Origin: Leptospira dzoumogneensis
GTDB lineage: Bacteria > Spirochaetota > Leptospiria > Leptospirales > Leptospiraceae
Reading direction: 5' to 3'
Assembly: GCF_004770895.1 (NCBI RefSeq)
Contig: NZ_RQHS01000018.1
Span: 434,001 to 498,000 of the forward strand
DNA length: 64,000 nt
A program made the position numbers and the translations under genes. The notes below the pieces were generated by a model. The model was not told the DNA's origin and ran no database searches. It was given only the letters and a program-made list of their open reading frames with translations. How positions within the stretch are numbered: the stretch's first letter is position 1; every line of letters starts with the position of its first letter. This document shows positions 1 to 8,304 of the stretch, one piece after another.

Positions 1-802
1 AAAACTTAAGGATCTATTTCTTGCACCTCTCAACCAAAAGGCGAGCAGGCTCGTAAAAGAAGAAGTTTTCTCCATTCATTATGATACGGACCAGGAAGAA
101 GTCGCCCGTATATTCCGAAAATACGACTTAGTTTCCGCAGCAGTGGTGGACGATCTGGACCGGATCATAGGCAGGATCACGGTAGACGATATCTTGGATA
201 TCGTTCAGGAAGAGGCTTCCGAGGATATTTTGAGGATGGCAGGGGTTTCCGAAGAGGAGAGGTTAAACACTTCTATCTGGGATTCTATCCGAAGAAGACT
301 GGTTTGGTTGGTATTTAATTTAGGGACCGCAACACTTGCTTCTACTATGGTCTCTTTTTTCGAAAATACGATCCAGTCCTTGGTATTTCTTGCGGCTCTT
401 ATGCCAATAGTTGCAGGTATGGGTGGGAATGCCGGAACTCAATCTATCACCGTGGTGGTCCGAAATATCGCAACTGGAGATCTAAGTGCCTCCAACTGGA
501 CGACTGCATTCCGAAAGGAAAGTTTGATCGGACTTATCAACGGGATCACGATCGGGTCGATTACAGGGCTTGCGGTGTATTTTTTCTTCGGTAAACCTGC
601 GCTTGGGATTGTTATATTTTTAGCTATGCTTGCGAATTTGATCGTGGCTGCTTTGGTGGGTGCCTGCGTTCCTATGGGTTTAAAACTCTTAAAAATAGAT
701 CCGGCGATCGCATCTTCCATATTTGTTACGATGACAACGGATACGTTTGGCTTCTTCTGTTTCCTGGGGCTTGCCACACTGTTCTTGCAATATTTGGTAT
801 AG
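1..802 (+). CDS. mgtE: Magnesium transporter MgtE, 3' part
   Basis: The reading frame is open from the left edge (frame starting at base 2), so the N-terminal domain and first CBS motif lie outside the window. The visible part starts in the cytosolic CBS region; VVDDLDRIIGRITVDDI is a typical second-CBS strand-turn-helix. About five membrane segments follow and end at the stop. The membrane part carries the family signature GMGGNAGTQS followed by VVRNIATG, and the late TMTTDTFGFF segment holds the conserved acidic residue of the Mg2+ pore. MgtE is a homodimeric inner-membrane Mg2+ channel gated by Mg2+ binding to its cytosolic domains. An internal ATG at 143 is not the start, because homologous CBS sequence continues upstream of it. 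The family call is near certain; the missing 5' end cannot be judged. Confidence 0.93.
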   Translation, partial: KLKDLFLAPLNQKASRLVKEEVFSIHYDTDQEEVARIFRKYDLVSAAVVDDLDRIIGRITVDDILDIVQEEASEDILRMAGVSEEERLNTSIWDSIRRRLVWLVFNLGTATLASTMVSFFENTIQSLVFLAALMPIVAGMGGNAGTQSITVVVRNIATGDLSASNWTTAFRKESLIGLINGITIGSITGLAVYFFFGKPALGIVIFLAMLANLIVAALVGACVPMGLKLLKIDPAIASSIFVTMTTDTFGFFCFLGLATLFLQYLV

Positions 803-851
803 TTTGAATATTTCTCATAAAATAATAAATTTCCTTGGATAGGAGAGGCCA

Positions 852-1496
852 ATGTTTCGTGTTTCGGTTTTCCGAACTTTTTTAGCCGGTTTTGCGGTTC
901 TATATTGTTTATCATTCATTTCTTGTATCAGCTCCGGGGGACCGACTTCCCACACTCCGGAAACTCCAAAAGGAGAAGTTCTTCCCAATCCGGCAGGAGA
1001 CAGCGAGGAGATCATAGACGAAGAAGGCAGGGAAGTGAAGATCAGTACCGCTGATCCTATTTCTTTCCAAGGCCTGTCCAAAGACAGTGCCGAATATTTC
1101 AGGGTGCATATCACAAGCGAGTCCTATCAGGTCAGACAGATCAGAGGTTCCAAGTTTATTCGCAGAAAAGTGGATAAGGGCGGAGATGCGCTCATCAGCG
1201 AAGAATTAGTAAAATATAATAGAATTAATTTCAACGACGATGGGATCATCTTAGTGATCCTGAACGGAAACACCGGCGCCGTAGAAACCATCCGTTTTAA
1301 TACTAGAGTTCCTAGAATTAATAATCTGGCAAAAATTATCCAGAATGATGTGACTCGTTGGTCCATGGAACATTCCGAAGAGAAGCCGGTAGTTACTAAG
1401 TATCAAATTCACTATACTATCAAATTGGAAAATAAATCCAATACGACCAGGGATACGGTGAAAGAAGAACTGAAGGGAGAAGTGAAGAAGAGGTAA
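852..1496 (+). CDS. Putative lipoprotein of unknown function
   Basis: This is a 214-residue protein with a hydrophobic N-terminal signal ending in LSFISC, a plausible spirochaetal lipobox with the lipidated Cys at about residue 25. An AGGAG box sits just before the ATG. After a Pro/Gly/Ser-rich linker the protein is charged and soluble. The C-terminal 90 residues (about 115-205) have a strand-strand-helix-strand look: a DDGIILVILNGNTGAVETI hairpin, a helix ending in VTRW, and a final strand YQIHYTIKLE. That resembles the TonB/AgmX C-terminal fold, but this is only my inference. The gene sits alone between mgtE and an oxidoreductase, with a terminator-like hairpin over its stop codon. No function is assigned; it is probably anchored in the outer membrane or the periplasm. 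Confidence 0.75.
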   Translation: MFRVSVFRTFLAGFAVLYCLSFISCISSGGPTSHTPETPKGEVLPNPAGDSEEIIDEEGREVKISTADPISFQGLSKDSAEYFRVHITSESYQVRQIRGSKFIRRKVDKGGDALISEELVKYNRINFNDDGIILVILNGNTGAVETIRFNTRVPRINNLAKIIQNDVTRWSMEHSEEKPVVTKYQIHYTIKLENKSNTTRDTVKEELKGEVKKR

Positions 1497-1516
1497 TTTT
1501 TTCTTCTTCACTTTTT
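1480..1516 (+). terminator. Rho-independent terminator of the lipoprotein gene
   Basis: An 11-bp perfect inverted repeat (AAGTGAAGAAG at 1480-1490, complement at 1503-1513) encloses a 12-nt loop containing the stop codon and is followed by a short T run. The left arm lies inside the end of the lipoprotein coding sequence. Confidence 0.6.
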
Positions 1517-1542
1517 ATCTAAACATAGTTTAGATATATCAA

Positions 1543-2517
1543 ATGAAAGCAATTGTATACGAGAAGTACGGATCTTCCGATGTACTTCAATATAAAGAAG
1601 TCCAAAAGCCTGTTCCAAAAGAAAATGAGATCCTTGTAAAGGTCAAAGCTGCTTCCGTGAACGCCGCAGATTGGCGTATGATGAAAGCGGATCCTTTTTT
1701 AGTTCGTTTTTATGCAGGCCTTTTTAGACCTAAAAAGATCTCAACCTTAGGCGCAGATGTCGCCGGAACTGTGGAAGCTATCGGAAAGAATGTAACCAAA
1801 TTCCGTCCAGGCGACGAAGTGTTCGGAGACGTTTTTGCAAGCGGCTTCGGTGCATTTGCCGAATACAAATGCGGTAAAGAAGAAGAGTTTGTTTTAAAAC
1901 CTTCTAATATATCTTTCGAGGAAATAGCCGCTTTACCTTTAGCCGGAATGACCGCTTTACATTCTTTAAGAGATTTCGGTAAGGTAGAAGTAGGGCAAAA
2001 AGTTCTGATCAACGGAGCATCCGGAGGTGTTGGAACATTCGCGATACAACTCGCAAAATATTTCGGAGCAGATACTACCGCGGTTTGTAGCACTTCTAAA
2101 ATAACGCAGGCATTAGCGTTAGGAGCCGATCAAGTAATCGATTATACCAAAGAAGACTTCATCGAAAGCGGAAAAAAATACGACCTAATAGTCGGTGTAA
2201 ATGGATATCGTTCTCTTTCAGAATACAAGAGTGTCCTAAATCCGAAAGGAAGATATGTAATGGCTGGAGGAGGCACAGCTCAGTTATTCCAAGCCTTACT
2301 TTTGGGACCTTTCATTTCTCTAAGAGGTAGCCAAAAGATTATCGCTGCTTCTTCCGAGCCGAATCAAAAGGATCTTACTTTTTTATCCGAACTTATGCAG
2401 TCAGGTAAGATAAAATCGGTAATTGATAGACGATACAAATTGGAAGAAGTTCCACAAGCAATCCAATACGTTGAACAAGGCCACGCCGCCGGTAAAGTAA
2501 TCATAACAGTATCATAA
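1543..2517 (+). CDS. Zinc-free MDR-family NAD(P)H quinone/alcohol oxidoreductase
   Basis: At 324 residues this is a normal length for the medium-chain dehydrogenase/reductase superfamily. The N-terminal GroES-like domain begins MKAIVYEKYGSSDVLQYKEV and contains AASVNAADWRMM. The Rossmann domain carries the dinucleotide-binding motif INGASGGVGTFAIQLAK (about residues 156-172). The structural-zinc Cys cluster and the usual catalytic Cys/His ligands of alcohol dehydrogenases are absent, which fits the zinc-independent quinone oxidoreductase or enoyl reductase branch. It probably reduces a quinone or an alpha,beta-unsaturated carbonyl with NAD(P)H in the cytoplasm; the substrate cannot be read. 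The ATG has no clear Shine-Dalgarno sequence. The cytochrome gene 41 bp downstream could be cotranscribed. Confidence 0.88.
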   Translation: MKAIVYEKYGSSDVLQYKEVQKPVPKENEILVKVKAASVNAADWRMMKADPFLVRFYAGLFRPKKISTLGADVAGTVEAIGKNVTKFRPGDEVFGDVFASGFGAFAEYKCGKEEEFVLKPSNISFEEIAALPLAGMTALHSLRDFGKVEVGQKVLINGASGGVGTFAIQLAKYFGADTTAVCSTSKITQALALGADQVIDYTKEDFIESGKKYDLIVGVNGYRSLSEYKSVLNPKGRYVMAGGGTAQLFQALLLGPFISLRGSQKIIAASSEPNQKDLTFLSELMQSGKIKSVIDRRYKLEEVPQAIQYVEQGHAAGKVIITVS

Positions 2518-2558
2518 ATCTGTGTTGATTGATTAGAAAAAATAAAAAGGAACTGTGA

Positions 2559-3515
2559 ATGAAACGAATTTTGAAGCTTATTGGAGTATTGATCATCCTC
2601 ATACCGGTTTCCGTGATTGGATTTTTATATTTTAAATTTCCGAATGCAGAACCTGCTCTTGAAATTTCCGCAGGAAACGATCCAGAGCGCATACAAAGAG
2701 GAAAATACCTCGCCAACCATGTATCTGCCTGTATGGATTGCCATTCTATCCGAGACTGGTCGAAATTTTCAGGACCATTGGTCCAGGAAACATTGGGAGA
2801 AGGTGGAGAAGTTTTTGACCAAAAGATTGGGTTTCCCGGCTCTTTTATCGCACCGAATATTACTCCGAGTGCATTGGGCAAATGGACGGACGGAGAAATT
2901 TTAAGAGCCATTTCCAGCGGGATCAATAAAGAAGGAGACGCGTTATTTCCGGTTATGCCTCACCCAGCATATGGGCAGATGGACAAAGAAGATCTAATTT
3001 CTATCATTTCTTATTTAAGAAGTTTGGAGCCGATAGAAAAGAAAAATCCTAATTCTAAGCCGGATTTTCCGTTTAACTTGATCTTAAGAACAATTCCTAG
3101 TCCTGCAAAATTCGGACAACTTCCTAATAAAAAAGATAAAGTTTCTTACGGAAAGTATCTATTCGTTGCAGCTGCTTGCACTGAGTGTCATACAAAACAG
3201 GATAAAGGAAAACCGATTGTCGGTATGGAACTTGCCGGAGGTTTTGAATTTCCCTTAGGAAACGGAACTAAAATTATATCCGCAAATCTGACTCCGGATA
3301 AAGAAACGGGACTAGGTAACTGGACAGAGGCTCGGTTTGTAAAAAGATTTAAGAGTATGGAACTTCCTAAATATAAACCTCACTCCATAAAAGAGGGAGA
3401 ATTCCAAACGATTATGCCTTGGACAATGTATGCAGGAATGACTGAGGAAGATCTTGCAGCTATATTTGCTTATTTGCAAACCGTTCCGGCTATTAAAAAT
3501 AAAATTACTAACTAA
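2559..3515 (+). CDS. Membrane-anchored di-haem cytochrome c
   Basis: This is a 318-residue protein with one N-terminal hydrophobic segment (about residues 5-25), an uncleaved anchor or signal that places the rest in the periplasm. It has two covalent haem sites: CMDCH at residues 58-62 and CTECH at 207-211. Each lies in a c-type cytochrome fold of about 120 residues, with conserved NITPS/NLTPD segments and Met-containing regions (PVMPHPAYG, IMPWTMYAG) that could give the axial ligands. The two halves look like a duplicated domain, as in the cytochrome subunits of alcohol or aldehyde dehydrogenases. It probably passes electrons from a periplasmic donor towards the respiratory chain. A catalytic partner is not encoded nearby; the upstream oxidoreductase is cytosolic, so a direct pairing is unlikely. 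Confidence 0.88.
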   Translation: MKRILKLIGVLIILIPVSVIGFLYFKFPNAEPALEISAGNDPERIQRGKYLANHVSACMDCHSIRDWSKFSGPLVQETLGEGGEVFDQKIGFPGSFIAPNITPSALGKWTDGEILRAISSGINKEGDALFPVMPHPAYGQMDKEDLISIISYLRSLEPIEKKNPNSKPDFPFNLILRTIPSPAKFGQLPNKKDKVSYGKYLFVAAACTECHTKQDKGKPIVGMELAGGFEFPLGNGTKIISANLTPDKETGLGNWTEARFVKRFKSMELPKYKPHSIKEGEFQTIMPWTMYAGMTEEDLAAIFAYLQTVPAIKNKITN

Positions 3516-3520
3516 GTATA

Positions 3521-3557
3521 GTTAAGAAGAAGGGAGAGTAATCCTCCCTTCTTTAAC
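3521..3557. terminator. Hairpin between convergent genes
   Basis: Inverted repeat AGAAGGGAG (3528-3536) and CTCCCTTCT (3544-3552), extended by GTTAA/TTAAC outside. It lies between the convergent cytochrome and ABM genes. The flanking T/A tracts are short, so termination in either direction is only likely. Confidence 0.45.
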
Positions 3558-3563
3558 GAATCT

Positions 3564-3878
3564 TTAACTCTTAGATATTTCAAAAATCCCTCTTTCAATG
3601 GAAATTCCGAGTCTTTGTAACATTCCCGGCATATCGAAACCTTCTCTTTGGTAAGATGCCAAAACTTCCTTTTTAGCGCTGTCAATTGCTTCTTCATTTT
3701 CCCAAACTGCTACAGTTACAAATTGGAATTCGTCTTTAGTTTTTTCTCGAATATAAGCGGAGTCCTGCACAAACCCAGGAAGACTTTTAATCAGGTTTCG
3801 GTTCACCTTGACTCGAGTGAAAAACTCTTCCTCTGCTTTTTTAGGAACGATGAATGTATCTATTAGAACTTTTTGCAT
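3564..3878 (-). CDS. ABM-domain (antibiotic biosynthesis monooxygenase-like) protein
   Basis: This is a 104-residue protein with the dimeric ferredoxin-like fold expected of the ABM/Dabb group: strand VLIDTFIVP, helix EEEFFTRVKVNRNLIKSLPGF, strand FQFVTVAVWENEEAIDSAKK, then a second helix. Members range from quinol monooxygenases to haem-degrading enzymes and many with no known substrate. No residue here fixes the reaction. It lies 69 bp downstream of an AraC-type regulator on the same strand, so the regulator may control it. An AGAAAG-type ribosome site (reverse complement of CTTTCT near 3880-3890) precedes the ATG. The fold call is good; the activity is unknown. Confidence 0.75.
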   Translation of the reverse strand: MQKVLIDTFIVPKKAEEEFFTRVKVNRNLIKSLPGFVQDSAYIREKTKDEFQFVTVAVWENEEAIDSAKKEVLASYQREGFDMPGMLQRLGISIERGIFEISKS

Positions 3879-3947
3879 GTTCTTTCTCTCCTTTTCGGGA
3901 ACAGAATAGCAGATTCGGTCGGGTAAAAATTGTAAAAATTCAGGATT

Positions 3948-4724
3948 TTACCAGTACGGAATGGAAAGTTTGAAGAACTGTTTCGGTGTCTGGCCTGTGA
4001 ACGTTTTAAAATCTTTGATGAAATGAGCCTGGTCAAAATATCCTGCATCTTGGGCCATTTCCGTTAAGTTGATCTTAGAAGAATAAGAATTTATAATATT
4101 CCTGATCCGCACTTGATTCGAAAATTGTTTAGGGCTGGTCCCGATCCATTCTCTAAATCTTTTTTCGTAAGAATCCCTGCTGATCGGCATTCCTTTTAGC
4201 AAATCTCCGATTTTCAGATTTCCTTTATATTTTCTGATCTTTCGAATGGAATCGATAACTAAATTATCCTGTTTGTTTTCTATCCATTCCGAGATTAGGA
4301 ATTTTTCGAGTATGGAGATCTTTTCTAGATTCGTTTTTGTCTGAAAAAGTTTCTCTTCTATTTCCGAGATCTTTTTGGAAGAGATTAAATGATCTAAGGA
4401 AAGATTCAATTCGAAGAGATGATGGAGAGGTTCTTTGATAAAACTGGCAGCTCCACCTTCTTTAAAAATGACTAATAGGGTGGAAGCTTTTTCGGAATAC
4501 TCGAGCAGCCTGGGCATTCGCCTAAGTCCTGTGATTCCCGACATCGGAAGAATACTTTCCAGATTTTCTTCCTTATGAGTAATCTTTCCATTGATCCTGA
4601 ATGAAATTACTAAAGAGGATCCCGGTAAAATTCTATTCTGCATACCTTCTTCGCTTCCTATGATCAGGAATTCGCGGATATACGGTTGTAAATTTTTACT
4701 AGGTAAAAATGTCTCAATGTTCAT
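3948..4724 (-). CDS. AraC-family transcriptional regulator
   Basis: The C-terminal 100 residues hold two helix-turn-helix motifs of the AraC/XylS family. The recognition part is AQDAGYFDQAHFIKDFKTF, followed by the conserved TGQTPKQF end. The N-terminal part (MNIETFLPSKNLQPYIREF and onward) looks like the cupin-type sensing domain often found in AraC proteins with no known ligand. I chose the ATG at 4724. A longer frame reaches 4802, but it would overlap the 3' end of the P-type ATPase gene and adds a non-conserved 26-residue tail. Its downstream neighbour is the ABM-domain gene, a plausible target. The ligand is unknown. Confidence 0.87.
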   Translation of the reverse strand: MNIETFLPSKNLQPYIREFLIIGSEEGMQNRILPGSSLVISFRINGKITHKEENLESILPMSGITGLRRMPRLLEYSEKASTLLVIFKEGGAASFIKEPLHHLFELNLSLDHLISSKKISEIEEKLFQTKTNLEKISILEKFLISEWIENKQDNLVIDSIRKIRKYKGNLKIGDLLKGMPISRDSYEKRFREWIGTSPKQFSNQVRIRNIINSYSSKINLTEMAQDAGYFDQAHFIKDFKTFTGQTPKQFFKLSIPYW

Positions 4725-4764
4725 GAGATGTCTTACAGGTAGATTGTTGCTTCTTCCAAAACTC

Positions 4765-7287
4765 TCAAGCAAAAAATCGGATCTTTCTGATTTCCCAAAC
4801 AAGACCTGAAATAAGTCCTAACCCGATAGAGAACAATACCCAATCTAAAGGTATTGTTTCGAATCCGAATAATCTAAGGCTGAATTCAAATTGGAAACTT
4901 GCGATCAATGCGGAAGCCGCTAAAAAGAAAATCCAGAAAACACTGGAATGCAAAGATCTAAAAATAGAAATAAATCCACCTTGATGGGATAAATTCGTAA
5001 GCATTAAACTGAAATTGGATACGACTAAAAAAATAAAACCGAAAGATCTGATTTGGTTTTCGTTATGACCTTCTTGTTTTAGCAAGAAATAGGAAACTAG
5101 TAATACTACTAGAACGATTGCTCCCTGGGAAAAGGAAAGTGCGAATCTAGAGATTGTAATCAGACTAGAATTCTTTCTTCTCGGACTGGAATAACGATCT
5201 CCCTTTTCTAGATCCAATGACTCGAAAACAATGGAACAGGTCGGATCTATAATTAACTCCAATACTAAGATATGTGCCGGAAAGAAGAAGATAGGATCGC
5301 CGGTAAAAGCAGGCAATAAAGACATTCCGATGATCGGGATATGAACTGATAGAATATAAGAGATACTCTTTTGTATGTTTTCATAGATCCTTCTTCCTAA
5401 AAATACGGATTTCACTATGGAGGAAAAATTATCATCTAGTAGTATAAGATCAGATGCTTCTCTTGCTACATCCGTACCTCTTTTTCCCATAGAGATCCCG
5501 ATATGAGCCGCTTGCAGAGCGAGGGCATCATTTACCCCATCTCCGGTCATCGCCACTATTTCTCCCTTTTTTTGGAATGCTCTTACTATCTTTAATTTCT
5601 GCGCCGGTTTGATCCTGGAAAAAATACCTACCGTATCTAGTTTAGAATCCAGTTCCTCTTCAGTGAGTTTTTCTAATTCATCTCCGGTTATACTGTCCTG
5701 ATGATCTTCTAATCCAATCTTAGAGGCTACTGCCTTTGCCGTTCCTGCATGGTCTCCCGTTATTATAATGACCCTGATCCCTGCTTGGATACATTCGGAA
5801 ACGGAAGAAGGTACAGTTTCTCGGATCGGGTCTTCTAATAAGATCAACCCCAAAAATTCGAATGTAAGATCATGTTGGTTTTCAGGAAGAGAAGTATTTA
5901 CGATCCTGGACCTTGCGACTCCGATTGCCCTGTATCCTTGTAAGGAATATGTTTCGGTGATCTTCTCCCAATGCTCCGTTTTTTCCTTTGAAAAATGGCA
6001 AAGATCGAATATCGCTTCTGGAGCACCTTTGGTCCCGATCACAAATGCCCCGGGTTCTTCCGAATTCCAAGCATAACTGAGTGCCAGTAATTTAGGAGAA
6101 AGAGGGTATTCTTTTTCTAATGTCCAATCCGCATGTAGATGTTCCGTATCGTATAGAAGATTGATCCCTAATTCACGGATCGCTTTTTCCATTGGATCGA
6201 AAGGATCTTTTTTAGAAGCAAGAATTGAGAACTCCAACAGCAGATGAAATTCCTCCGCCACCTCCGAAGTTATAAATTCGAATAAAGGATTTTCCGCAGA
6301 AGAAACCAAACCCTTCACTTTCATTTGGTTTTCAGTCAGGGTTCCAGTTTTATCCACACATAATACAGTTGCTGCTCCCAATGATTCAATGGAGTTCAGT
6401 TTTCTTGTCAAAACTCCACTTTTGGAAATTCTCCAAGCTCCTAAAGAGAAGAAGATACTTAGAACAACAGGTATCTCTTCCGGCAATACTGCCATTAAAA
6501 AAGTAAGAGCAGCCAATACCGACTGTATCCAATTCCCGTTCCGTATCCCAAGACCATAGATTAGAAAAACGGAAACTACTAAGGCGCCTAAAAAGAAGAA
6601 TGTAGTGAATCTTTTGGCTTCTTTTTGTAGAGGACTTTCCGATTCCGAAATTTCTCCCATTTCTTTTCCGATAGAACCTATAAAAGTGGAATCACCGGTG
6701 AATAATACTTTGAAAATACCTTCTCCTGAGACTATCTTTGTTCCGGAATAAATTTTTTGGGATTCGGAATAAGGTCCTGAGCTATTTGGATCAGTCTCTT
6801 CTTTTAGGACCGGGATGGATTCACCTGTTAATAAAGATTCGTCCGAGTGTAAATTTAATCCATCTACTAAGTATCCATCAGCGGGGACCTTATCTCCTTC
6901 GGCTAAAAAGACTAGATCGCCTGGCACAATAAATGCCGAATCGATCTCTATTTTTTTTCCTTCTCGGATCACCTTGGCTCGTAAAGGAGAAAGTTTTCGA
7001 AGGGATTCTAAAGCTTTTTCAGACTTATTCTTTTGAAAGATTGTGAGAGAAATTACGGCGATCACTGCAATGGAAAGGGTGATCGCTTCTTCTAAATCTC
7101 CTAATAACGCGTAGATAAATCCGCAGGCCAATAGCAAGAAAAGCATCGGCTCCGAGATAATGGAGAGTATTGTCTTCCAGAAAGACGTTTTCTCTAGTTT
7201 GGATTCATTTGGTCCAAACTTATGAAGAAGTTCGGACGCTTCTCTAAAACTTAAATCTTTATAAACAATCTCCTTGGCAGGGGGCAT
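4765..7287 (-). CDS. P-type cation-transporting ATPase (P2-like)
   Basis: This 840-residue inner-membrane pump is complete. Domains in order: an N-terminal cation-ATPase domain (residues 5-75), membrane helices M1-M2, the actuator domain with LLTGES at 152-157, and M3-M4 with the ion-site motif PEEIP at 269-273. These are followed by the phosphorylation site DKTGTLT at 312-318, the nucleotide-binding domain, the hinge MTGDGVNDALAL, and a C-terminal membrane block of six helices. The P-E-x-x-P sequence in M4 and the C-terminal helices place it among the P2-type (Ca2+/Mn2+-like) pumps, not the CPx heavy-metal pumps, and there is no N-terminal metal-binding domain. The ion is not certain. It overlaps the longest possible AraC frame by 38 bp; with the AraC start chosen here there is no overlap. 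Confidence 0.92.
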   Translation of the reverse strand: MPPAKEIVYKDLSFREASELLHKFGPNESKLEKTSFWKTILSIISEPMLFLLLACGFIYALLGDLEEAITLSIAVIAVISLTIFQKNKSEKALESLRKLSPLRAKVIREGKKIEIDSAFIVPGDLVFLAEGDKVPADGYLVDGLNLHSDESLLTGESIPVLKEETDPNSSGPYSESQKIYSGTKIVSGEGIFKVLFTGDSTFIGSIGKEMGEISESESPLQKEAKRFTTFFFLGALVVSVFLIYGLGIRNGNWIQSVLAALTFLMAVLPEEIPVVLSIFFSLGAWRISKSGVLTRKLNSIESLGAATVLCVDKTGTLTENQMKVKGLVSSAENPLFEFITSEVAEEFHLLLEFSILASKKDPFDPMEKAIRELGINLLYDTEHLHADWTLEKEYPLSPKLLALSYAWNSEEPGAFVIGTKGAPEAIFDLCHFSKEKTEHWEKITETYSLQGYRAIGVARSRIVNTSLPENQHDLTFEFLGLILLEDPIRETVPSSVSECIQAGIRVIIITGDHAGTAKAVASKIGLEDHQDSITGDELEKLTEEELDSKLDTVGIFSRIKPAQKLKIVRAFQKKGEIVAMTGDGVNDALALQAAHIGISMGKRGTDVAREASDLILLDDNFSSIVKSVFLGRRIYENIQKSISYILSVHIPIIGMSLLPAFTGDPIFFFPAHILVLELIIDPTCSIVFESLDLEKGDRYSSPRRKNSSLITISRFALSFSQGAIVLVVLLVSYFLLKQEGHNENQIRSFGFIFLVVSNFSLMLTNLSHQGGFISIFRSLHSSVFWIFFLAASALIASFQFEFSLRLFGFETIPLDWVLFSIGLGLISGLVWEIRKIRFFA

Positions 7288-7346
7288 AGTGTCTATTTAG
7301 TCTAGAACTGATCTAATAGGCAATATCTTTCTAATACCGGATCAAT

Positions 7347-7556
7347 TTAAGATTTTTTGGAATGGGTGCGAGTATTCCATCCGAATAACGTATAAATCGG
7401 GCACCAACCGATGATCCCGGTTGCAAGTATCACGAATCCGACCGCAAAAATCGCAAGTTTATACAGATCTTCTATATAAAACGCCCAGGTAATCAGAGAG
7501 GTTCCTAATATAACTCTGAACGCTCTATCCCAAAAATTTGAATTTATAAATTTCAT
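7347..7556 (-). CDS. YgaP-like small membrane protein (DUF2892)
   Basis: A 69-residue protein with two hydrophobic helices and the typical DUF2892 pattern: N-terminal NFWDRAFRVILGTSL, and IIGWCPIYTLFGWNT at the end, where the WCP-Y-LFG segment is the family hallmark. Such proteins form short inner-membrane hairpins, often next to rhodanese domains or in sulfur and redox contexts. No rhodanese is present here. I chose the ATG at 7556 because a TAGGT box lies 8 nt before it; an upstream GTG at 7565 would add three residues. It lies 59 bp upstream of the ATPase gene on the same strand and may share its transcript. Confidence 0.8.
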   Translation of the reverse strand: MKFINSNFWDRAFRVILGTSLITWAFYIEDLYKLAIFAVGFVILATGIIGWCPIYTLFGWNTRTHSKKS

Positions 7557-7686
7557 ATTGAACACCTATTGACTGTATCTTTGTTAAAAATATTCTTCTA
7601 TTTTAAGTCTTTGTCAATAATTGGACGGATGCAGATCCGTTCTAACGTAATGATAAATATCAGTAATATCGGAATTTAAAGTTATC

Positions 7687-8247
7687 ATGAAAATTGATCG
7701 TTATATTATCAAAACTATATTTAAAACATCCATCGAATATGTATTCATTCTATCTTTAGGGATATTACTGATCTATCTGGACGAGATCGAATTTTCAGGA
7801 CTGGAGATCAAATATCTAATATTGATTCTTGCAGGTTTTAAATCCTGTTATTTCTTCATAAAAGGTTTCAGAAGGATCTCTGAATTTTCGGGATTGGATC
7901 TAAAATATTATGAATTTCTGGTGTTTATAGCATTTAATATCAGCGTAATCGTTTTATCTTTCGGTTTCGATTATCTTTGTATTTATAAAATGGATATGAG
8001 TTCTTTTTCAGGAATTCCCAGCGATTTAGGTTATTCTTCTCTATTTTTTAAATTTGTATATTTTAGCCTAATGATCTTCACAAATATTGGGATTATCAAA
8101 ATTGTCCCTGAAAGTACTGAAGCCGAGATCCTGGTAATTTTCGAAGCAATTTTATCCTTTATTACGATCATCTTTATTCTCTCCGACTTTATAAGTCTGA
8201 AAGAATCCTTAACTAGCTCTTCTTATAAGAAGGGAGATGATACCTAA
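7687..8247 (+). CDS. Two-pore-helix (K+ channel-like) membrane protein with degenerate filter
   Basis: A 186-residue protein with about five hydrophobic segments (residues 14-31, 42-59, 76-96, 118-131 and 147-166). The C-terminal half matches the Ion_trans_2 layout: YFSLMIFTNIGIIKIVP (125-141), then STEAEILVIFEAILSF and a last helix. In potassium channels this region reads Y-F-S-x-x-T-x-T-T-x-G-Y-G-D-x-x-P followed by an inner helix. Here the filter is TNIGIIK, so the G-Y-G core and Asp are lost, which would not give a K+-selective pore. The gene and its upstream region are clearly richer in A/T than neighbouring genes, which may indicate transfer. No Shine-Dalgarno sequence is seen. The resemblance is my reading; a general unknown membrane protein is the alternative. 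Confidence 0.55.
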   Translation: MKIDRYIIKTIFKTSIEYVFILSLGILLIYLDEIEFSGLEIKYLILILAGFKSCYFFIKGFRRISEFSGLDLKYYEFLVFIAFNISVIVLSFGFDYLCIYKMDMSSFSGIPSDLGYSSLFFKFVYFSLMIFTNIGIIKIVPESTEAEILVIFEAILSFITIIFILSDFISLKESLTSSSYKKGDDT

Positions 8248-8304
8248 GAAGTCCCAAATTCCTTTTTACAATTTCGATCCTTCTGAAATACATGTAAAAG
8301 CTTT

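Noticed and set aside
439..915. 158-residue minus-strand frame opposite mgtE
   Set aside because: It is the reverse complement of the well supported mgtE sequence and continues into the next gap; no ribosome site or family motif.
4725..4802. Extended start of the AraC regulator
   Set aside because: It overlaps the ATPase coding end and adds residues not typical of the family; ATG 4724 is preferred.
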